Made by a program: the position numbers and the translations under genes | Source: Theropithecus gelada | Lineage: Eukaryota > Chordata > Mammalia > Primates > Cercopithecidae | Length of the DNA: 64,000 bases | NCBI RefSeq assembly: GCF_003255815.1 | Contig: NC_037668.1 | Coordinates: 86,597,783-86,661,782, forward strand | Direction: 5' to 3' | Part shown: one piece after another, positions 19,681 to 32,075 of the stretch | Position numbering within the stretch: the first letter of the stretch is position 1 | How the letters are laid out: the number at the start of each line of letters is the position of its first letter | The notes under the pieces: generated by a model | The model's input: only the letters and a program-made list of their open reading frames with translations | The model's database searches: none | Told to the model about the DNA's origin: nothing

Positions 19681-20954
19681 AACAGAAACAAAAACAAAAC
19701 AAAGAAAAAACTAATAAAGTGAAGAAAAGAGAACACTTACTAGTGATAGTTTAAATTGTGTTTGATATATTGCAGTTAAATAATGCATTTCTTAAAAATA
19801 CAAAATCCTTATCTACATTTATAATGAGCACAGTGATATTAACATGGATATTTAATTAACCAGAATACTCACTATCTAGTAGGACAAGTACGAATTTATA
19901 CCAGCTTGGCTTATGCTGTCTGTGGTGTGACATTCTAAGCATAATCCAGAGACTGTTTAATGGCAGTGTGTATACGTTACTGCTATTTGTATGGCCATCT
20001 GCAACCCAAGGAACTGAAATCATGAAATAAGACTTTCAGACCTGGAAGGGCCCTAGTGCCCACTGTAGGCATGTGCCTCGTAAGTTATAGGAATAACTGC
20101 TTTTGCCAGTTACAGTCATTTTCTCTATTGGGCGTGTCTCACACTGCTGGAAAATGGTTATGGAAATCAAAACTCTGTCATTTAAATAATGAAGACACTG
20201 ACCACCCCAGCCATAACTTACTTGAGTGATGTAGTAAGTTAACATCCAGAGGTGAGATGGAAACCCAGGTGTCCTGAGTAGTCCCAGGGTCTTTTACTTT
20301 GTTTCCCTGAACAGCACAAACATCAAGCCTGTGGATCATTTGGGAATATTCACTAGGCTCTGAAAACTTCCAATACTCTCTTAAAAAAATGTATGAATTC
20401 TTCTACTGCTTCCTTTATTCTAAGAGAACCCAAGCACTTCTTACAGCAACTACCACAGAAACACCAAATGACACAGAACATTGAAATAAAGGGTAGCATG
20501 TTAAATTTCTCAAAATATTGCTCATGGAATCGGGTTTGTTTCATTTCCTTTTTCCTCTAAATAATTTAGAAAATATCTGCCAATACACCTTATGGGAACC
20601 AATCACATACACAAAAAATGTTTTATTAAGGAATTTGTTAGGATTAAGATTTGTGTTTCTCAAGTTTCAGTCACTTATTAATCATTGTTTCCATTTTGCT
20701 ATATCCACTTACATGTCTAAAATCAATTTATTTGATACTTTTCTTTAAATGGACTCACTTTTTTAAAACTCAAAGACAAATTTTATAAGAGATGATGAGT
20801 ACTGTTGTAAATGGATAACAAGCGTCCATTGTCATAAACATTTAGATAACTATAAATATAATTACAAAACTATAAAATAAATGTATCTATCTACCACTGA
20901 AAGTCATCTCTTATTCTACAAGTAACAGGCCTTTTTCACTGATATAGTGAAAAA
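19681..20954. other. AT-rich non-coding, no feature recognised
   Basis: A-rich stretch at 19675-19740 and AT-rich sequence throughout; no gene or clear repeat. Confidence 0.5.
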
Positions 20955-21155
20955 TATGGATGGGCTTTGGAATCAGGAAGACTTGGATTTGAATCTGAAC
21001 TCATTTCCTTGCCAGTATTGTAATCTTTGGTAATTTCCTTAAATGGGCTGACCACCAGTTTCTCATCTGTAAAATGGAGTAACAAAAGCTATCTCATTGT
21101 GTGTGTGTGTTTACAAAGCATCCAGTGTTATTCCTGGCTCATAGTAGGAGCTCAA
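20955..21155 (+). repeat. MIR
   Basis: Sense MIR: GGAATCAGGAAGACTTGGAT near 20969, TCTCATCTGTAAAATGGAGT near 21061 and GGCTCATAGTAGGAGCTC near 21136. Confidence 0.88.
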
Positions 21156-21264
21156 AAAAATTTAGTTACCTTTTTCCTTTCCTCAATATTTCTTTCTTTA
21201 TTTTTCAAAATTACATTCATGAATGATATTATTAGATAGAGAAATGCTATGGGGACAGTATTAA

Positions 21265-21470
21265 TTTTTCCCAGAATTACTTAGTGTTTGATTGCCTACC
21301 ATGTGCTAGGAACTGTGCTAAGTGCCATGGGTAAAATGAAGACTGAAGACTTGGGTTCAAGTCCTAATTCATCTCCACTGAATAAGTCATTTAATATCTC
21401 AGAGCCTCAGTTTTCTCATCTGAAAAGTGAATGTGGTGATTGACATTTACTTCAAAAAAGTAAAGAATGT
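21265..21470 (+). repeat. L2 (antisense) fragment followed by MIR (sense)
   Basis: ACCATGTGCTAGGAACTGTG near 21299 belongs to antisense L2. From 21340 a sense MIR follows: GAAGACTTGGGTTCAAGTCC, then CCTCAGTTTTCTCATCTG. Confidence 0.75.
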
Positions 21471-22305
21471 AAGGAATGCCATGATAGCTTATGGGAGAGC
21501 CTTTGGTGAACTGACAGAGGCATTTCTGTTGTAACATTATATACAGGATCCTGAAATAGTTTGTGTTCTACAGAATTGTACATTAAAAATAACAGGACTT
21601 TTGCAAAAATAGGGTTGGGTAGACCACAAAAACCTATACAATATTATGACCACAATAATAAGATTAGGATATTTATCCTAATAAAAATAATTGAGCTAAG
21701 AAGACTTGTTAAACTTTGAATAACTAAATGGATACACAAATGCCTATATGCTATAGCAAATTTAGGACTGTACTTTAAAACTAGTGAAGGTTGCTTGATG
21801 GAAGGCTTAAGGAAGGGATGAGGCTGCTTAGTTGTGTAGGCAAGGGCAAATGTTCAAAGATGGGAAAGCACCATGCCAAAAGCTCTTCCAAGAAGGAGCA
21901 TGTGAACAAGCAACCCAGCATGATGGGGCTGGGGTGGGTAAAGGCATCATGTCCAGTATTCCCACTATCTACCTCTCTGTGGCAAATGTATTCAACCATG
22001 CTAGTGTACCTTCTTTTCAGCTGCTGCTCCTTGGTGCAACAAATCTTTGCCATCCTGGGAAAAATCCAGCAGCTTGCATGTTATTGTGCTATCATTCCTC
22101 TAGTTATCAGTCTTGCCTTATTTTACAGTAACATGTGTTACAGGGTCACATATATAGCAGAACAGTCCACAGATGCAGATGAAGGGTTGCAGCTCTCAAC
22201 GAATCCCAGGCTTCATGAGCAGAATAAGCAATGACTCTCAGAGATATAATTAAACAGTGAGAGACATGAGTCTCTCCCTCTGTCCCTCCCTCCCTTTCCA
22301 GCCTG
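21471..22305. other. Non-coding, no feature recognised
   Basis: A 147-codon plus-strand frame (21791-22234) has no recognisable domain or homologue; no repeat assigned. Confidence 0.5.
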
Positions 22306-22430
22306 ACCATGCTACTATCCACTCCCCTCCTTGGTTTCAGGTTTCCTTTTCTTCACTAGCTTGTGAGCTCCTTGAGAGGGGGCTCTGTTATATTCCTCTA
22401 TGTGCTCTGAGGGCCCAGCACAGAGGCCCC
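22306..22430 (+). repeat. L2 fragment
   Basis: AGCTTGTGAGCTCCTTGAGA near 22358, then GGGCCCAGCACAGAGG near 22411: the L2 3' end in sense. Confidence 0.75.
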
Positions 22431-22684
22431 AGAGCAGAATGTTTGCGTTACAGTTGAACTTCCTTTTTAAGTTGAGAAAAATTCAGGACCCACTGAAGAC
22501 GTTCCAGACCTCATTGAGGGCATCAGATCCACTGGACTACCATGAGGGCCAGGATGAAGACACTCCTGGGACAGGGACAGTGTTTCATTCAGTACCATCT
22601 CTTGCATCTCTGTTGGTCCATGGGAAATGCTCAGTGGGTCCCAGCCCTACTTTATCCAAGAGAGGGACATGATGGGGCTTGCAG

Positions 22685-23112
22685 AACATCCTCCTTTTCA
22701 TCCCTCCTTCATTTCCCTTCCTTGCCTTCCTTTATTCCTGTCCTCCCTCCCTTCCTTCATTCCTGTCCTTTCTGCCTTCCTTCATTCCTCTTATCCTTTC
22801 CTCCTTCCTCTCTCCCAAACTCTTTTCCTTCGTTCCTCCTGTCCTTCCTTCCTGTCCTCCATCCCTTCCTTCCTTCCATCCTTTCTTCCTTCCTCCCTCC
22901 CATCTTTTCTTTCTTTGTTCCTTCCTTCCCTTTTTCTTTCCTCTCTCTCCCTTCTTCCTCTCTTCCCTCCTTCTTTCCTGTCTTCCCTCCCTTACTCCTC
23001 CTTCTATCCTTCCTTCCCTCCCTCTCTTCTCCCATTCCCTTCCCTCCCCTCCCCCTCCCCCTCACCCCCTCCCCTCCCCTACCTTCTCCCCTCCTCTCCC
23101 CTTCCCTTCCCA
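22685..23112. repeat. 430-bp polypyrimidine tract (CCTT/CCCT-rich)
   Basis: Almost pure C/T on the plus strand (GGAA-rich on the minus strand), grading from CCTT to CCCCT-rich text. Long open frames on both strands here follow from composition and are not genes. Confidence 0.95.
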
Positions 23113-23215
23113 ATTTGTTGAGCCCCTATTCCATGCCAGGCACTAGACAAGGTCCTAGGGATAAAGTGGTGAACAAAAAGGCATGAAATCTGCCTTCACA
23201 GTGCTTCCATATTGC
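23113..23215 (-). repeat. L2 fragment
   Basis: TTGTTGAGCCCCTATTCCAT, then GCCAGGCACTAGACAAGG and AAGTGGTGAACAAAAAGGC: antisense L2 3' end. Confidence 0.85.
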
Positions 23216-23219
23216 CTGT

Positions 23220-23455
23220 AGTTTAAGGGCTTAACCTCTGAAGCCAGATCTCCTCAGTCTGATACTTGGCTCTTTCCTTTACTCACTATATGGACTTGGT
23301 GAAATTCCTTTCTGGATATCAGTTTTCTCTGCTGTCAAATGAGGCTCATATCAACCTATTTCAGAGAGTTATTGTGAATGTTAAATGAATTGCTATGTGA
23401 AGTACTTAGATTAGTACCTGACACAGTAAATGCCCAATAAATATTAACAGGAATT
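23220..23455 (+). repeat. MIR
   Basis: TCAGTTTTCTCTGCTGTCAA near 23321, GAGAGTTATTGTGAATGTTA near 23363 and ATGCCCAATAAATATTAACA near 23430. Confidence 0.85.
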
Positions 23456-24214
23456 GCTAGTATGATAACTGCTATATAGAGACAATAAGTCAACAAATCA
23501 ATATAAAATCACAAGAAGCAATATGTGTTATGAGTGGAAAGAACTGGGTGGGAATTGCCTATAACTTAGTACTATGCTTTCCCTGGGGTGTAGCTCTGGA
23601 ACTAGTTGAATGTTTAAACATTATTTGACCAAAGAGTTGGCAAATGATTGCGCCTATGGGATCATGAAGATCTCTAAATATCTTCTGGTTTTGAAGAATA
23701 ACAGTGGGAATCTTTTTAAAGAGAATGATCAGATAGGGCCTCTCTGAGGAAGGGGTGTAGATAAATGGCATAAACAGTGAAACTGGCAGAAGGAGGGTAG
23801 AGTGAGAGAGGCATTACAGTTGGAGGAGAGATGGGAATGGTCACAGGCAGGAAAGAGTCACCAACAATGATCTGGTGTTGAGGACTTTGCCCTGTGGGGT
23901 CTGCACTTGGCCGGTTTTATTAAAAGAATCTTTGTTCTTTGACTGCCAGTTAAAGTGTCATTCTGTGTGCAGTCCTCTCCTGAGGCTTTCACATACTGGA
24001 GACCAGGCAGTTACCTCCCATATCCTGAAAATTCTAGCACTCATGTCAGGTTATTACCATGAGCCCCTCTGTCCTGCCTGCTGAACTCTACATCACTATG
24101 TTGGCTAGGCCATTGTTTCATTTCTTATGTTAGGCTTTAGAAAATTTCAGAAAGGAAATATAAGAACAGGCATTTCTAGGTACTTTGGTCTAAATTAACT
24201 CCCAATCTGTAAGG
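23456..24214. other. Non-coding, no feature recognised
   Basis: No gene or repeat assigned. Confidence 0.45.
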
Positions 24215-24662
24215 GTGGCTTTTTTGTTTGTTTGTTTAAGTTCTGGGATACATGTGCAGAATGTGCAGGTTTGTTACATTGGTATACCTGTGCCATGGTG
24301 GTTTGCTGCACCTATCAACCCATCATCTGAGTTTTAAGTCCTGCATGCATTAGGTATTTCTCCTAATGCTATCCCTCCCCTAGCTCCCCACCCCCCAACA
24401 GGCCCTGGCGTGTGATGTTCCCCTCCCTGTGTCTATGTGTTCTCACTGTTGAACTCCCATTTATGAGTGAGAACATGTGGTGTTTGATTTTCTGTTCCTG
24501 TGTTAGTTTGCTGAAAATGATGGCTTCCAGCTTCATCCATGTCCCTGCAAAGGACATGACCTCATTCTTTTTTATGGCTGCATAGTATTCTATGGTGTAT
24601 ATGTGCCACATTTTCTTTATGCAGTTTATCAATGATGGGCATTTGGTTTCCAATCCCTAAGT
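24215..24662 (-). mobile_element. L1 3' end, 5'-truncated (L1PA/L1PB type)
   Basis: Reverse orientation: AAGTTCTGGGATACATGTGC at the 3' end, CCATTTATGAGTGAGAACAT near 24459, and CTGCATAGTATTCTATGGTG near 24578. About 450 bp survive, holding the 3'UTR and the last part of ORF2. Confidence 0.95.
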
Positions 24663-25880
24663 TTTAATCAGCATATGGTACCAGTTACATGCAATTTGGG
24701 TGACCTTGGTCATGTCATCTCATTTGCCTGCTCATTCACAGATACTTATTCAACAAATACCAATTGAGCAAGATGTATGTGCTCGTATGACAGATAGATA
24801 GGTCACCTGGGGCCTTAGCTTCTCCACTGATGAAGACTTGCGCCAGATCACTGGCTTTCAATGCAGTGTGAACTCCTAAGCCCTATTTTATTAAACAAAT
24901 TAGAGTGGATTCAAGGTTATTCCTCTAATAGCTTCACTCGCTGGTATACTGAAGCTCTCTCAGGTGAACTAGAAAATGGTGGAGTGACAGCTGTAGACTT
25001 GGAATTTTTGTTATTATTACCCAGAACTTAATTGATCTCTGCCTGAATTGTTATGCTGTGTGAGCCTCACTTGCCACAAGGTCTTCATGGAAAGGATTGA
25101 GAACTGCCGAACTGAATGTTCTCTGAGATTCTTTCTAGCTCTGACATTCTAAGCGTGCTGAGACAGTTTTTCTTTTTTCTTTGTTTTCATTTAACACTGT
25201 TTCACATGCACATTTCTAAGACTCCATATGGCTGATTTCCTTGTCAGTCTCAGAAATAGTGCTTCAGTTTTGCTTAGCAGTAGTCCTGTTGGTTCCTCTC
25301 TTCCCTTGATTCCCTCTACTTTTACAGACTTTTTTCAGAGCCTTCATTTCAGCGAATCCTAATGGGGTGTGTGTGTGTGTGTGTGTGTGTATTTGTCCAC
25401 ACTCAAGGTCTTTATCTGGTACCTACAGGCACTCAGCAACTACCAATTGGATGATTTAGCGAATGCTTAATGATTATCAATAACTTCGTTTCACATACAC
25501 ACACAGACAGAGAGAGAGAGAAATCATAACCTTTGGCTTATTTTACTTCTTTTTTGAGGGTAGTAATTTTCAAAACAGAATCGCTAGATCCAAAGTTTAG
25601 GAGCAAGTTTCATGCTTGTATTACCAACTACCAGATTACTGTGTTGCCTCTGTTTTATGTAAGCAGTCGTTTTTCTGATAACACTTGTGTTATTTATAAC
25701 GTTATCTTAAATAATTAATCAAATCAAGGAGTATTTTCTCTCCCTTTTTTCTGGATGTCAGTATTCTTTCTATCCCAAGCTCTAGTTGTTTTCCTAAAGC
25801 CATTAAATAAGAGGTTTGTCCTCTGAGTTTAAGAAGAGAAAAAGAAATGGGCTGCTTCTGCTCTCCACCCTTTGCAATTT
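24663..25880. other. Non-coding with one GT microsatellite
   Basis: (GT)n at 25366-25390, an L2-like piece near 24735-24790, and an AC/AG-rich patch at 25495-25522. Nothing else assigned. Confidence 0.5.
25366..25390. repeat. (GT)n microsatellite
   Basis: Uninterrupted GT run of about 12 units. Confidence 0.95.
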
Positions 25881-25882
25881 CT

Positions 25883-25919
25883 GTGATGATGATGATCATG
25901 ATGATGATGATGATGATAA
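25883..25919. repeat. (GAT)n microsatellite
   Basis: About 12 GAT units with one CAT variant, directly at the edge of a MIR. Confidence 0.93.
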
Positions 25920-26100
25920 CTATAACAACCCCGTGAGAATATTAATAGCCCCATTGACAGATGAGGAAACTAGGGCTCAGAGAGGTGAAGTGATTTGCCC
26001 TCAGCCACACAGCTAGATATTAGCAAAGACAGGATTTACATCTGGTTCCATCAGACTCAGAACCTGGCCTCTTTCCACTAAACTACACTACATCACTCCC
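25920..26100 (-). repeat. MIR
   Basis: CAGATGAGGAAACTAGGGCT near 25959, AGAGAGGTGAAGTGATTTGC near 25979 and CAGCCACACAGCTAG. Confidence 0.9.
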
Positions 26101-26464
26101 CACATGGAAGTTCAGGGTCAGGAGCCTGGGGAGCAGCAGGTCTGTCAAGTTCTGCAGGGCTGAGCTGTTTATCATTGTGGAGGACACTCATCACTGCGCT
26201 AATTACATTAATTGCTGCCCACTCTGTGGCTTGGTGGGTGGCTTAACGACACCTAGCAACGTGGTAACGATGCCTGGGCCTGTCTTTACGCATGAAAACA
26301 TCTGACTTCTTTTTTTTTTTTTTTTAAACTCCTTCCTGTGGTGTCCAAGGATAGTAATTACAGGTTCTATTGGTTGGATGTTAGTGATTCTGTAGTCTGT
26401 AGGGAAAAGGTCAAGACTATGAACTTTGCCCTCCATCAGCCTCTTCACTGGAATCAGGAGGGAA

Positions 26465-26660
26465 GCCGAAGATTTCTTAAACATCAACCCTGTGCTTGAC
26501 ACTTTATTTAAGGGATCTTTTATAATCCTCATGATTGCTCAAGAAATAGGAATTATATTATTCTTATTTGGTTTATGAGAGAACCCAGTCACCATGTTGG
26601 GGTCACATAGCTAGCTAGGAGGAGGTGGGAACAGGCTTAGAACTCAGGACTATCAGCGGA
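26465..26660 (-). repeat. MIR
   Basis: CTTTTATAATCCTCATGATT near 26516, GGGTCACATAGCTAGCTAGG and AACTCAGGACTATC near 26641. Confidence 0.75.
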
Positions 26661-27289
26661 CAAATTTAGTCTCCACAAATTTATCTACACCACAGCATCT
26701 CGTAACAGGAGACAGTGTCTATCTGATGTTTAGAACTGAATTATAGGACGACTGAGTCTGTATTTCCAGATAACAAGCAAGGCACTAGGAACTGGTGTTT
26801 TGTGGAGTTCTCTATTGGTAAAGGATAAGTATATGAGATGTCAGCCTTCCAACCTCCACTCCTTCCCTTAGTTTCTGAAGGAAATTAACGGAGTTTTCCA
26901 GTTGATTTTTAAATAAGCAATTTCAAGACCACCTCTGTCTACTTGTTGGGAATGGACAAGATGGTTTTGGCAATTCATCATAATTAGGTAAATGACTTAA
27001 TTTTCAGAGACTCAGATAACAGAAGATAATTTAGGAAGTAATTGACTTTGGAATGTTGTGTATTCATGTACTTTATGGGTGTGCCCATATCTATATGTGT
27101 AGGTATATATGTCAATAAATGTGTGGTGCATGTGTGTGTGTGTATTCTTCAGGAAGACTTAGAGTAGTAGTGGACTTAGATGACTTGGTTCCTTTTATAC
27201 CTGCTATTTGTCTATAAATGAAGTTTAAATAAAGTTTAGTTTGTATACTAAAACTCAGAACACCTACATCATATGATGATACAGGGTGG
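26661..27289. other. Non-coding, no feature recognised
   Basis: A short TG-rich patch at 27120-27145; nothing else assigned. Confidence 0.45.
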
Positions 27290-27730
27290 TAGTTAAGATA
27301 TATGAAGCTGAAGCTGGGCCAGGGTTTGAATCTTTTCTTTTGTTTGTTTGTTTGAATCTTGGCTCTGTCACTTACCAGCTGCTATGACTTGGACAGGTCA
27401 CTTAACCTCTCTGGGCATCAATTTTTTCATTTCTAGAAGTAGGGATGATAACAGTTCTCATCTCTTGAGGTTCTTCTATGCCAGGGAGACTTTTGAGGCA
27501 GGAACTATGTCTATACACTTCTCTGCACTCAGCCAGAATGAAGTTTGGAAAAAACAGGCTTTGGACTTAGATAATGCCTCGATTCTGATTCCAGCACTCC
27601 CATATTGGCTGTCTGACCTTAAAGAAACTATATACCTTTTCTGGACCTCAGATTCCTCATTTACACAATCAAGGCTCCTGATTTCTACCTAAAATGACTG
27701 CAATACCACGAGATGAGACACATGAGACCT
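27290..27730 (+). repeat. Two MIR copies in tandem
   Basis: First copy about 27290-27480 (CTTGGCTCTGTCACTTACCA, CTTAACCTCTCTGGGCATCA). Second copy about 27540-27730 (GGCTTTGGACTTAGATAATG, GGACCTCAGATTCCTCATTT). Confidence 0.85.
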
Positions 27731-27959
27731 GGTGCAGCAGTAACACACAGGAGGGATCCAGCGAAGGTTGGTTCTTTTTCCCCTTATTCCCATCCTAGGG
27801 TCTTACATTTAGTAATTGGTGACTGAGTTCTTGTTTGATATGTAAAATACATTCTTTTCTGTCATATTCCATTTTTTCCCTCCTTTCCACTCTTTTTCCT
27901 TCTCCCTTTTCGTGACACTTCCCTTTCTTTTCCCTTTTTGGTCAGTTTCTATCTACTGT

Positions 27960-28695
27960 GATTGAGGTCCTCTGTCCAGGTCACCATCCATTGTCTCCTG
28001 GATTGTGGCAGCAGCTTTCAAACTTGTCTCCTTGCCTCCGTCTGTCCCTGTTGTTTCATTCTCCATGCAGGGCAGTCCTTACTGTAACCAGAACCAGACC
28101 TTGCTGCTCCTCTGTGCCACTCCCTCCAGTGGCTTCTCATCAGCATGGCCCGTAAGACTCTGTCTGACCTGTCTTCTGGCACTCTCTGACCTCCCTTTTA
28201 GCTCAGTTTGCTCCAGCCTCAAAGGCCTTCTGGCTGTTACTGGAACTTTCCAAACACATTCTTGGTTTGGGTCTTTTTTAAATACATACATATGTATATA
28301 GATACACACACACATATGTATACACACACACATATATACACACACACATATATATACACACACACACACATATAGTTCTCTCTTCCTCCAGATATCTGTA
28401 GACTTCATCCTCTCACTTCCTTAGGCCTCCACCCACATGGCACCATATCAGAAAGGCCTTCCCTGATGACTTAATATTTAAAAAAACCCAAGCACTCCCA
28501 GTCCTCCATTTTACTTTTCCTCTTTTCACTTATCAATGACATATTAGACACTTATTCATTTACTTATTTATTTTCTCTCTCCCCTGAGTAGCATGTGACC
28601 TCTGTGAGAGCAGACTTGGTTTTGTTTTCTGCTGTGTCGCCAGCACCTGGAGCACAGTAAGTGCTCAATAAATATTTGCTGGATTTTATGAATGT
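27960..28695 (+). repeat. L2, long copy, interrupted by a microsatellite
   Basis: One of the longest L2 copies here: GTGGCTTCTCATCAGCATGG region near 28128, GAAAGGCCTTCCCTGATGAC near 28451, CTGTGTCGCCAGCACCTGGA near 28632 and AAGTGCTCAATAAATATTTG near 28658. The TA/CA tract lies within it. Confidence 0.88.
28283..28374. repeat. (CA)n/(TA)n alternating purine-pyrimidine tract
   Basis: About 90 bp of alternating TA and CA dinucleotides in several blocks. Confidence 0.95.
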
Positions 28696-29224
28696 GTGCA
28701 TCCCCTTTATGAAATGGGAAGGAAGAACCTGCACTGACGCTCCAGGTGATTTGGGGCCTGAATGGGTCACTGATCAACTTTCATCTTAACCAAACCAGGG
28801 CGGTGAGGAGAATTAGGTGGCTGCTCAGGTGCCCTTCACACACGTACCTTTGGGTCCAACATTGTCTCGTCTGTGGTGATGGCGTGTCTGGCTTTCATGC
28901 TTGTGCTTTGTACCATAGTTGTGATGTTGTCTAGAATTCCCATGGCAGCTTTACAATATGATTACTTTTGCTCATATAGATAGATATTGATTACAGATAA
29001 AGATGACTCAAGATTTAAATTTAGCCCCACCACAACAAATTGAAAGTCAGAGGTATGCTACCTAATTGCTCCCAGACTATGAAAACAAAAGCACAATGTC
29101 TGCCAGCACTGAATCACTCTTCTCCACCCTTTTTCTCCCTTCCCTTCATGCTCTCTGTCTTAATTTTGTTCACGTCATAAACCGTGGTAGCTTAGAAAAG
29201 TGAAAAATAACATCCAGAGTCAAC

Positions 29225-29360
29225 AGTTCCAGTCCTGACACCACAACTTGTTCAACTCAAGCATGTTACCCCACCTCCCTGAGCTTCAGTTTCCTCTTTT
29301 GTAAAATAGACCTACTTGAAAACAGGTGCTCAATAACATGTGTTGAATGAAAGATGCCTA
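29225..29360 (+). repeat. MIR
   Basis: CTGAGCTTCAGTTTCCTCTT near 29279, TTTGTAAAATAGAC and CAGGTGCTCAATAA. Confidence 0.8.
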
Positions 29361-29654
29361 AGCGAGACAGCATGGATAGAATGTCTAGCCCAGGGTGAGC
29401 ACTCAGTAGATGCTAGTCACCTGCCGTGCTAACTGATGCATCTGACTGTGCTGTCTTCATGAACTTTCTTTGGCTTTGGTCAACCATTAGGATAGGCAAC
29501 CGAGCTGAAAACAGAGGATGGCTCATGACAAGGCCTTTCATAATCAGTCCCTCACAAGGGCTTTCACGGAGGCCCTACTATGTGCACAGCAAGGTGGAAG
29601 ATTCGGGGGTGGGTGGGGCATCAAGCCTGTGAGAGGCGTAGTTTCTGCTGCTAT

Positions 29655-30122
29655 TGGTGTCCTGTGGCTGCTGTAACAAATGACCACAAGCTTTGTAGCT
29701 TAAAGCAACCGAAATGTATTCTCTCACAGTTCTAGAGGGCAAAGCATTTGAAATCAAAGTGTTGGCAGGGCCACGCTCCCTCCAAGGGCCCTAAGGAAGA
29801 ATCCACTCTCTGCCTTTTGCAGCTTCTGGTGACTCCTGCTGTTGCTTGGCTTGTGGAAGCACAGCTCCATTCCGTGACTCTGTCTTCACATGGTCTTCCT
29901 TCTTGTGTGTCTCTGTGTCTCAAATCTCCCTCTCTTTTCTCTAATAGGGAAACCAATCATTGGATTTAGGGTCTACCCTAAATTCAAAATGTTTTCATCT
30001 TGAGATCCTTAACTTAATTACATCTGCAAGGACCCTATTTCTAAATAAGTTCACATTCATAAGTGTTGGGGCTTAGGGTTTAGACATCTTTTGTTGGGGG
30101 CACAATTTAACCCACCTACAGT
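29655..30122 (-). mobile_element. MaLR LTR (MLT1 type)
   Basis: Near full-length reverse LTR: GGCTGCTGTAACAAATGACC near 29668, CTCTCACAGTTCTAGAGG near 29721, and the distal CACAATTTAACCCACCTACA at 30101. Confidence 0.9.
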
Positions 30123-30239
30123 GGCCTCCAGGAATTTCAGATTAGGGAAAGGAAGAGCACACACAGATGAACAACCAGAGTTTCAAGTAGAGTTTGTAAG
30201 ACAAATCTTATTTGAAGGTGGTTAGTGGGGGGCTGATCC

Positions 30240-30740
30240 ATTAATTTTTTGATCTAGAAACGTTCACTGAGCCCCTGCTATGCTGGGTGCTGGAGATAGA
30301 AATGAGGAAGCACAATCTCTGCCTTCAAGGAGTTCACAGACTGCTTCAGTAGACAGAGAAACGGGCATTTATAGTTGAGCGTGGTAAGGGCTGTGGTAGA
30401 AGGAGACCCCTGATACTATGGGCATTAGCAGGTCTGAGTTACAATCCTCAGGGCTGGTGTTCAGAGAGGGCTTTCTGCAGGAAGTGTTGTCCCTTCCAAG
30501 GCCTAAAGGTTGAGGGAGTAGGAGGCCAAAGCGGGAATGGTTCTAGGAAGAAGGAGTGGAGGAAAGACAGGCTGGCCTCTGTAGTTTCTGCACTACGTAG
30601 TGGGCTGGAGAGGCGCACAAGGGATCAGATTGAATGGGATGCTGAAAATCACAGAAAGCTATGGAGAGCCCAGAAAGACTCTATGGGAGGGGAGTGACAT
30701 GACTAGATCTGTATGTTAAAAATAAAAATTGGAGAAGGTC
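30240..30740 (-). repeat. L2
   Basis: GAGCCCCTGCTATGCTGGGT near 30270, TTCAAGGAGTTCACAGACTG near 30324, and GGGGAGTGACATGACTAGAT near 30689. Confidence 0.88.
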
Positions 30741-30984
30741 TTTTGAGAAAAGTGATTTTCTAGTAGAATTTTATTTTATGCTTTTTTTTTAAAGGAGCAT
30801 AACATATATACAGATATACATACAAGTTATAAGAGTGCATTTTGATGAATGATTACAAAGTGAATAGCCCTGTGTATATACTGCTTAGGTTTTCCAGATG
30901 TATAGGTTGTCAGAGTAGAAGCAGAGGAGAGATGGCCTAATCATTTGAAAATTCTCTTCTTCGTCCTGTGGAGAAATGGCTTTC

Positions 30985-31135
30985 ATAACAGAAAGAATCT
31001 GGGATCTAGGGTAGAAAGGCTGAGTTTTGAGCTCTGTATCTGGCATTTCCTTTTTGTGTGATCTCAGGCAAATGGCTACACTTTCCTTATCCTCAGTTTC
31101 ACTATTGAGAGTGGACTAGCTATGTCTTCTTCACT
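30985..31135 (+). repeat. MIR
   Basis: TGTGTGATCTCAGGCAAATG near 31055 followed by CTCAGTTTCACTATTGAG. Confidence 0.7.
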
Positions 31136-31839
31136 AAGATGGTGTGCAGGTAAAATAGGACAAAGCTGGTAAAAAGCTCTCTGCATTATGCAAAATAGTT
31201 GCCCATATAATTCTCAAATTCCAATCTGTCTCAGATATGAACAGCTTCACTTTATCTTCTTCCTTCTTTATGTGACGTTTTGACAGATGAATGAGGAGGG
31301 AAGGAGGGGAGGGAGTTTCTCTTTTTCTAATGCTTTTTTTTTTTTTGCTTTTATTTTCCATTTCAAAATGCTAGCCACATCTGGAGTGGCTCTCCTATAC
31401 CCTTCTCAGTCCCTACTCTTCCTGCTCATTGCTGGCCGTCTCACCCAACCAGGCCCAAAGAGGCAGGGGAAGGAGGGCAGGAATGAGGGCATGAAAAGAG
31501 CTTTGAGGTGAAAAGAAGTCCCCTTGTCTTCCTTGAGGGTCCCTGCTGTCCCCAGCTGTGCACTGGGCATTTGGGATGGAGATGGGGGGATGTAGATGGG
31601 AAACATGGCATTCACTTTCAGTGTGATGAGCCTCAAGTCTGTTGAGGCAAAATGAAAACAGCCTAATAACAGAGCAAGGCCAGCTAAGGTCAAAGTCTTA
31701 GTGTCAGAGGCAAATAGCCCCAAAGGAGGCTGGAAACGGGAGAGACCACTTCACTGGGTAAAACACCTGTAGAAGGTGAGCTCAGTGCTAGGCTCTCCCT
31801 TCTGTCCTCTCATTTTTAATTCTTGGCCTTTTATGCAAT
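31136..31839. other. Non-coding, no feature recognised
   Basis: A poly(T) run near 31337-31348; no repeat or gene assigned. Confidence 0.45.
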
Positions 31840-32075
31840 AAATATCTTTAAGCACCTATAGCATATCAGACCATTATTTTATACACATTGTTTTATTTGA
31901 TCTTCAGAATAACACCAAAAGCTAAGTATTATAATTACCCATCTTTTGGAGGAAGGGGACCAAGATTTACAGACTTGTACAAGATCACACTACTGTTAAA
32001 AGAAGGAAATAGCTTTGAACCCACACCCATCCAGTCCCACAACTCCTTCTCTTTCCACTCTGCTATACCGTTCAT
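31840..32075 (-). repeat. MIR
   Basis: TCTTTAAGCACCTATAGCAT near 31846, then TTGATCTTCAGAATAACACC, and ACTTGTACAAGATCACACTA near 31973. Confidence 0.75.

Noticed and set aside
22542..23186. 214-codon frame and overlapping frames on both strands
   Set aside because: Encoded by the polypyrimidine tract (Ser/Pro/Leu/Phe or Gly/Arg/Glu only).
24215..24662. Minus-strand 94-codon frame in the L1 end
   Set aside because: Remnant of L1 ORF2/3'UTR; not an independent gene.
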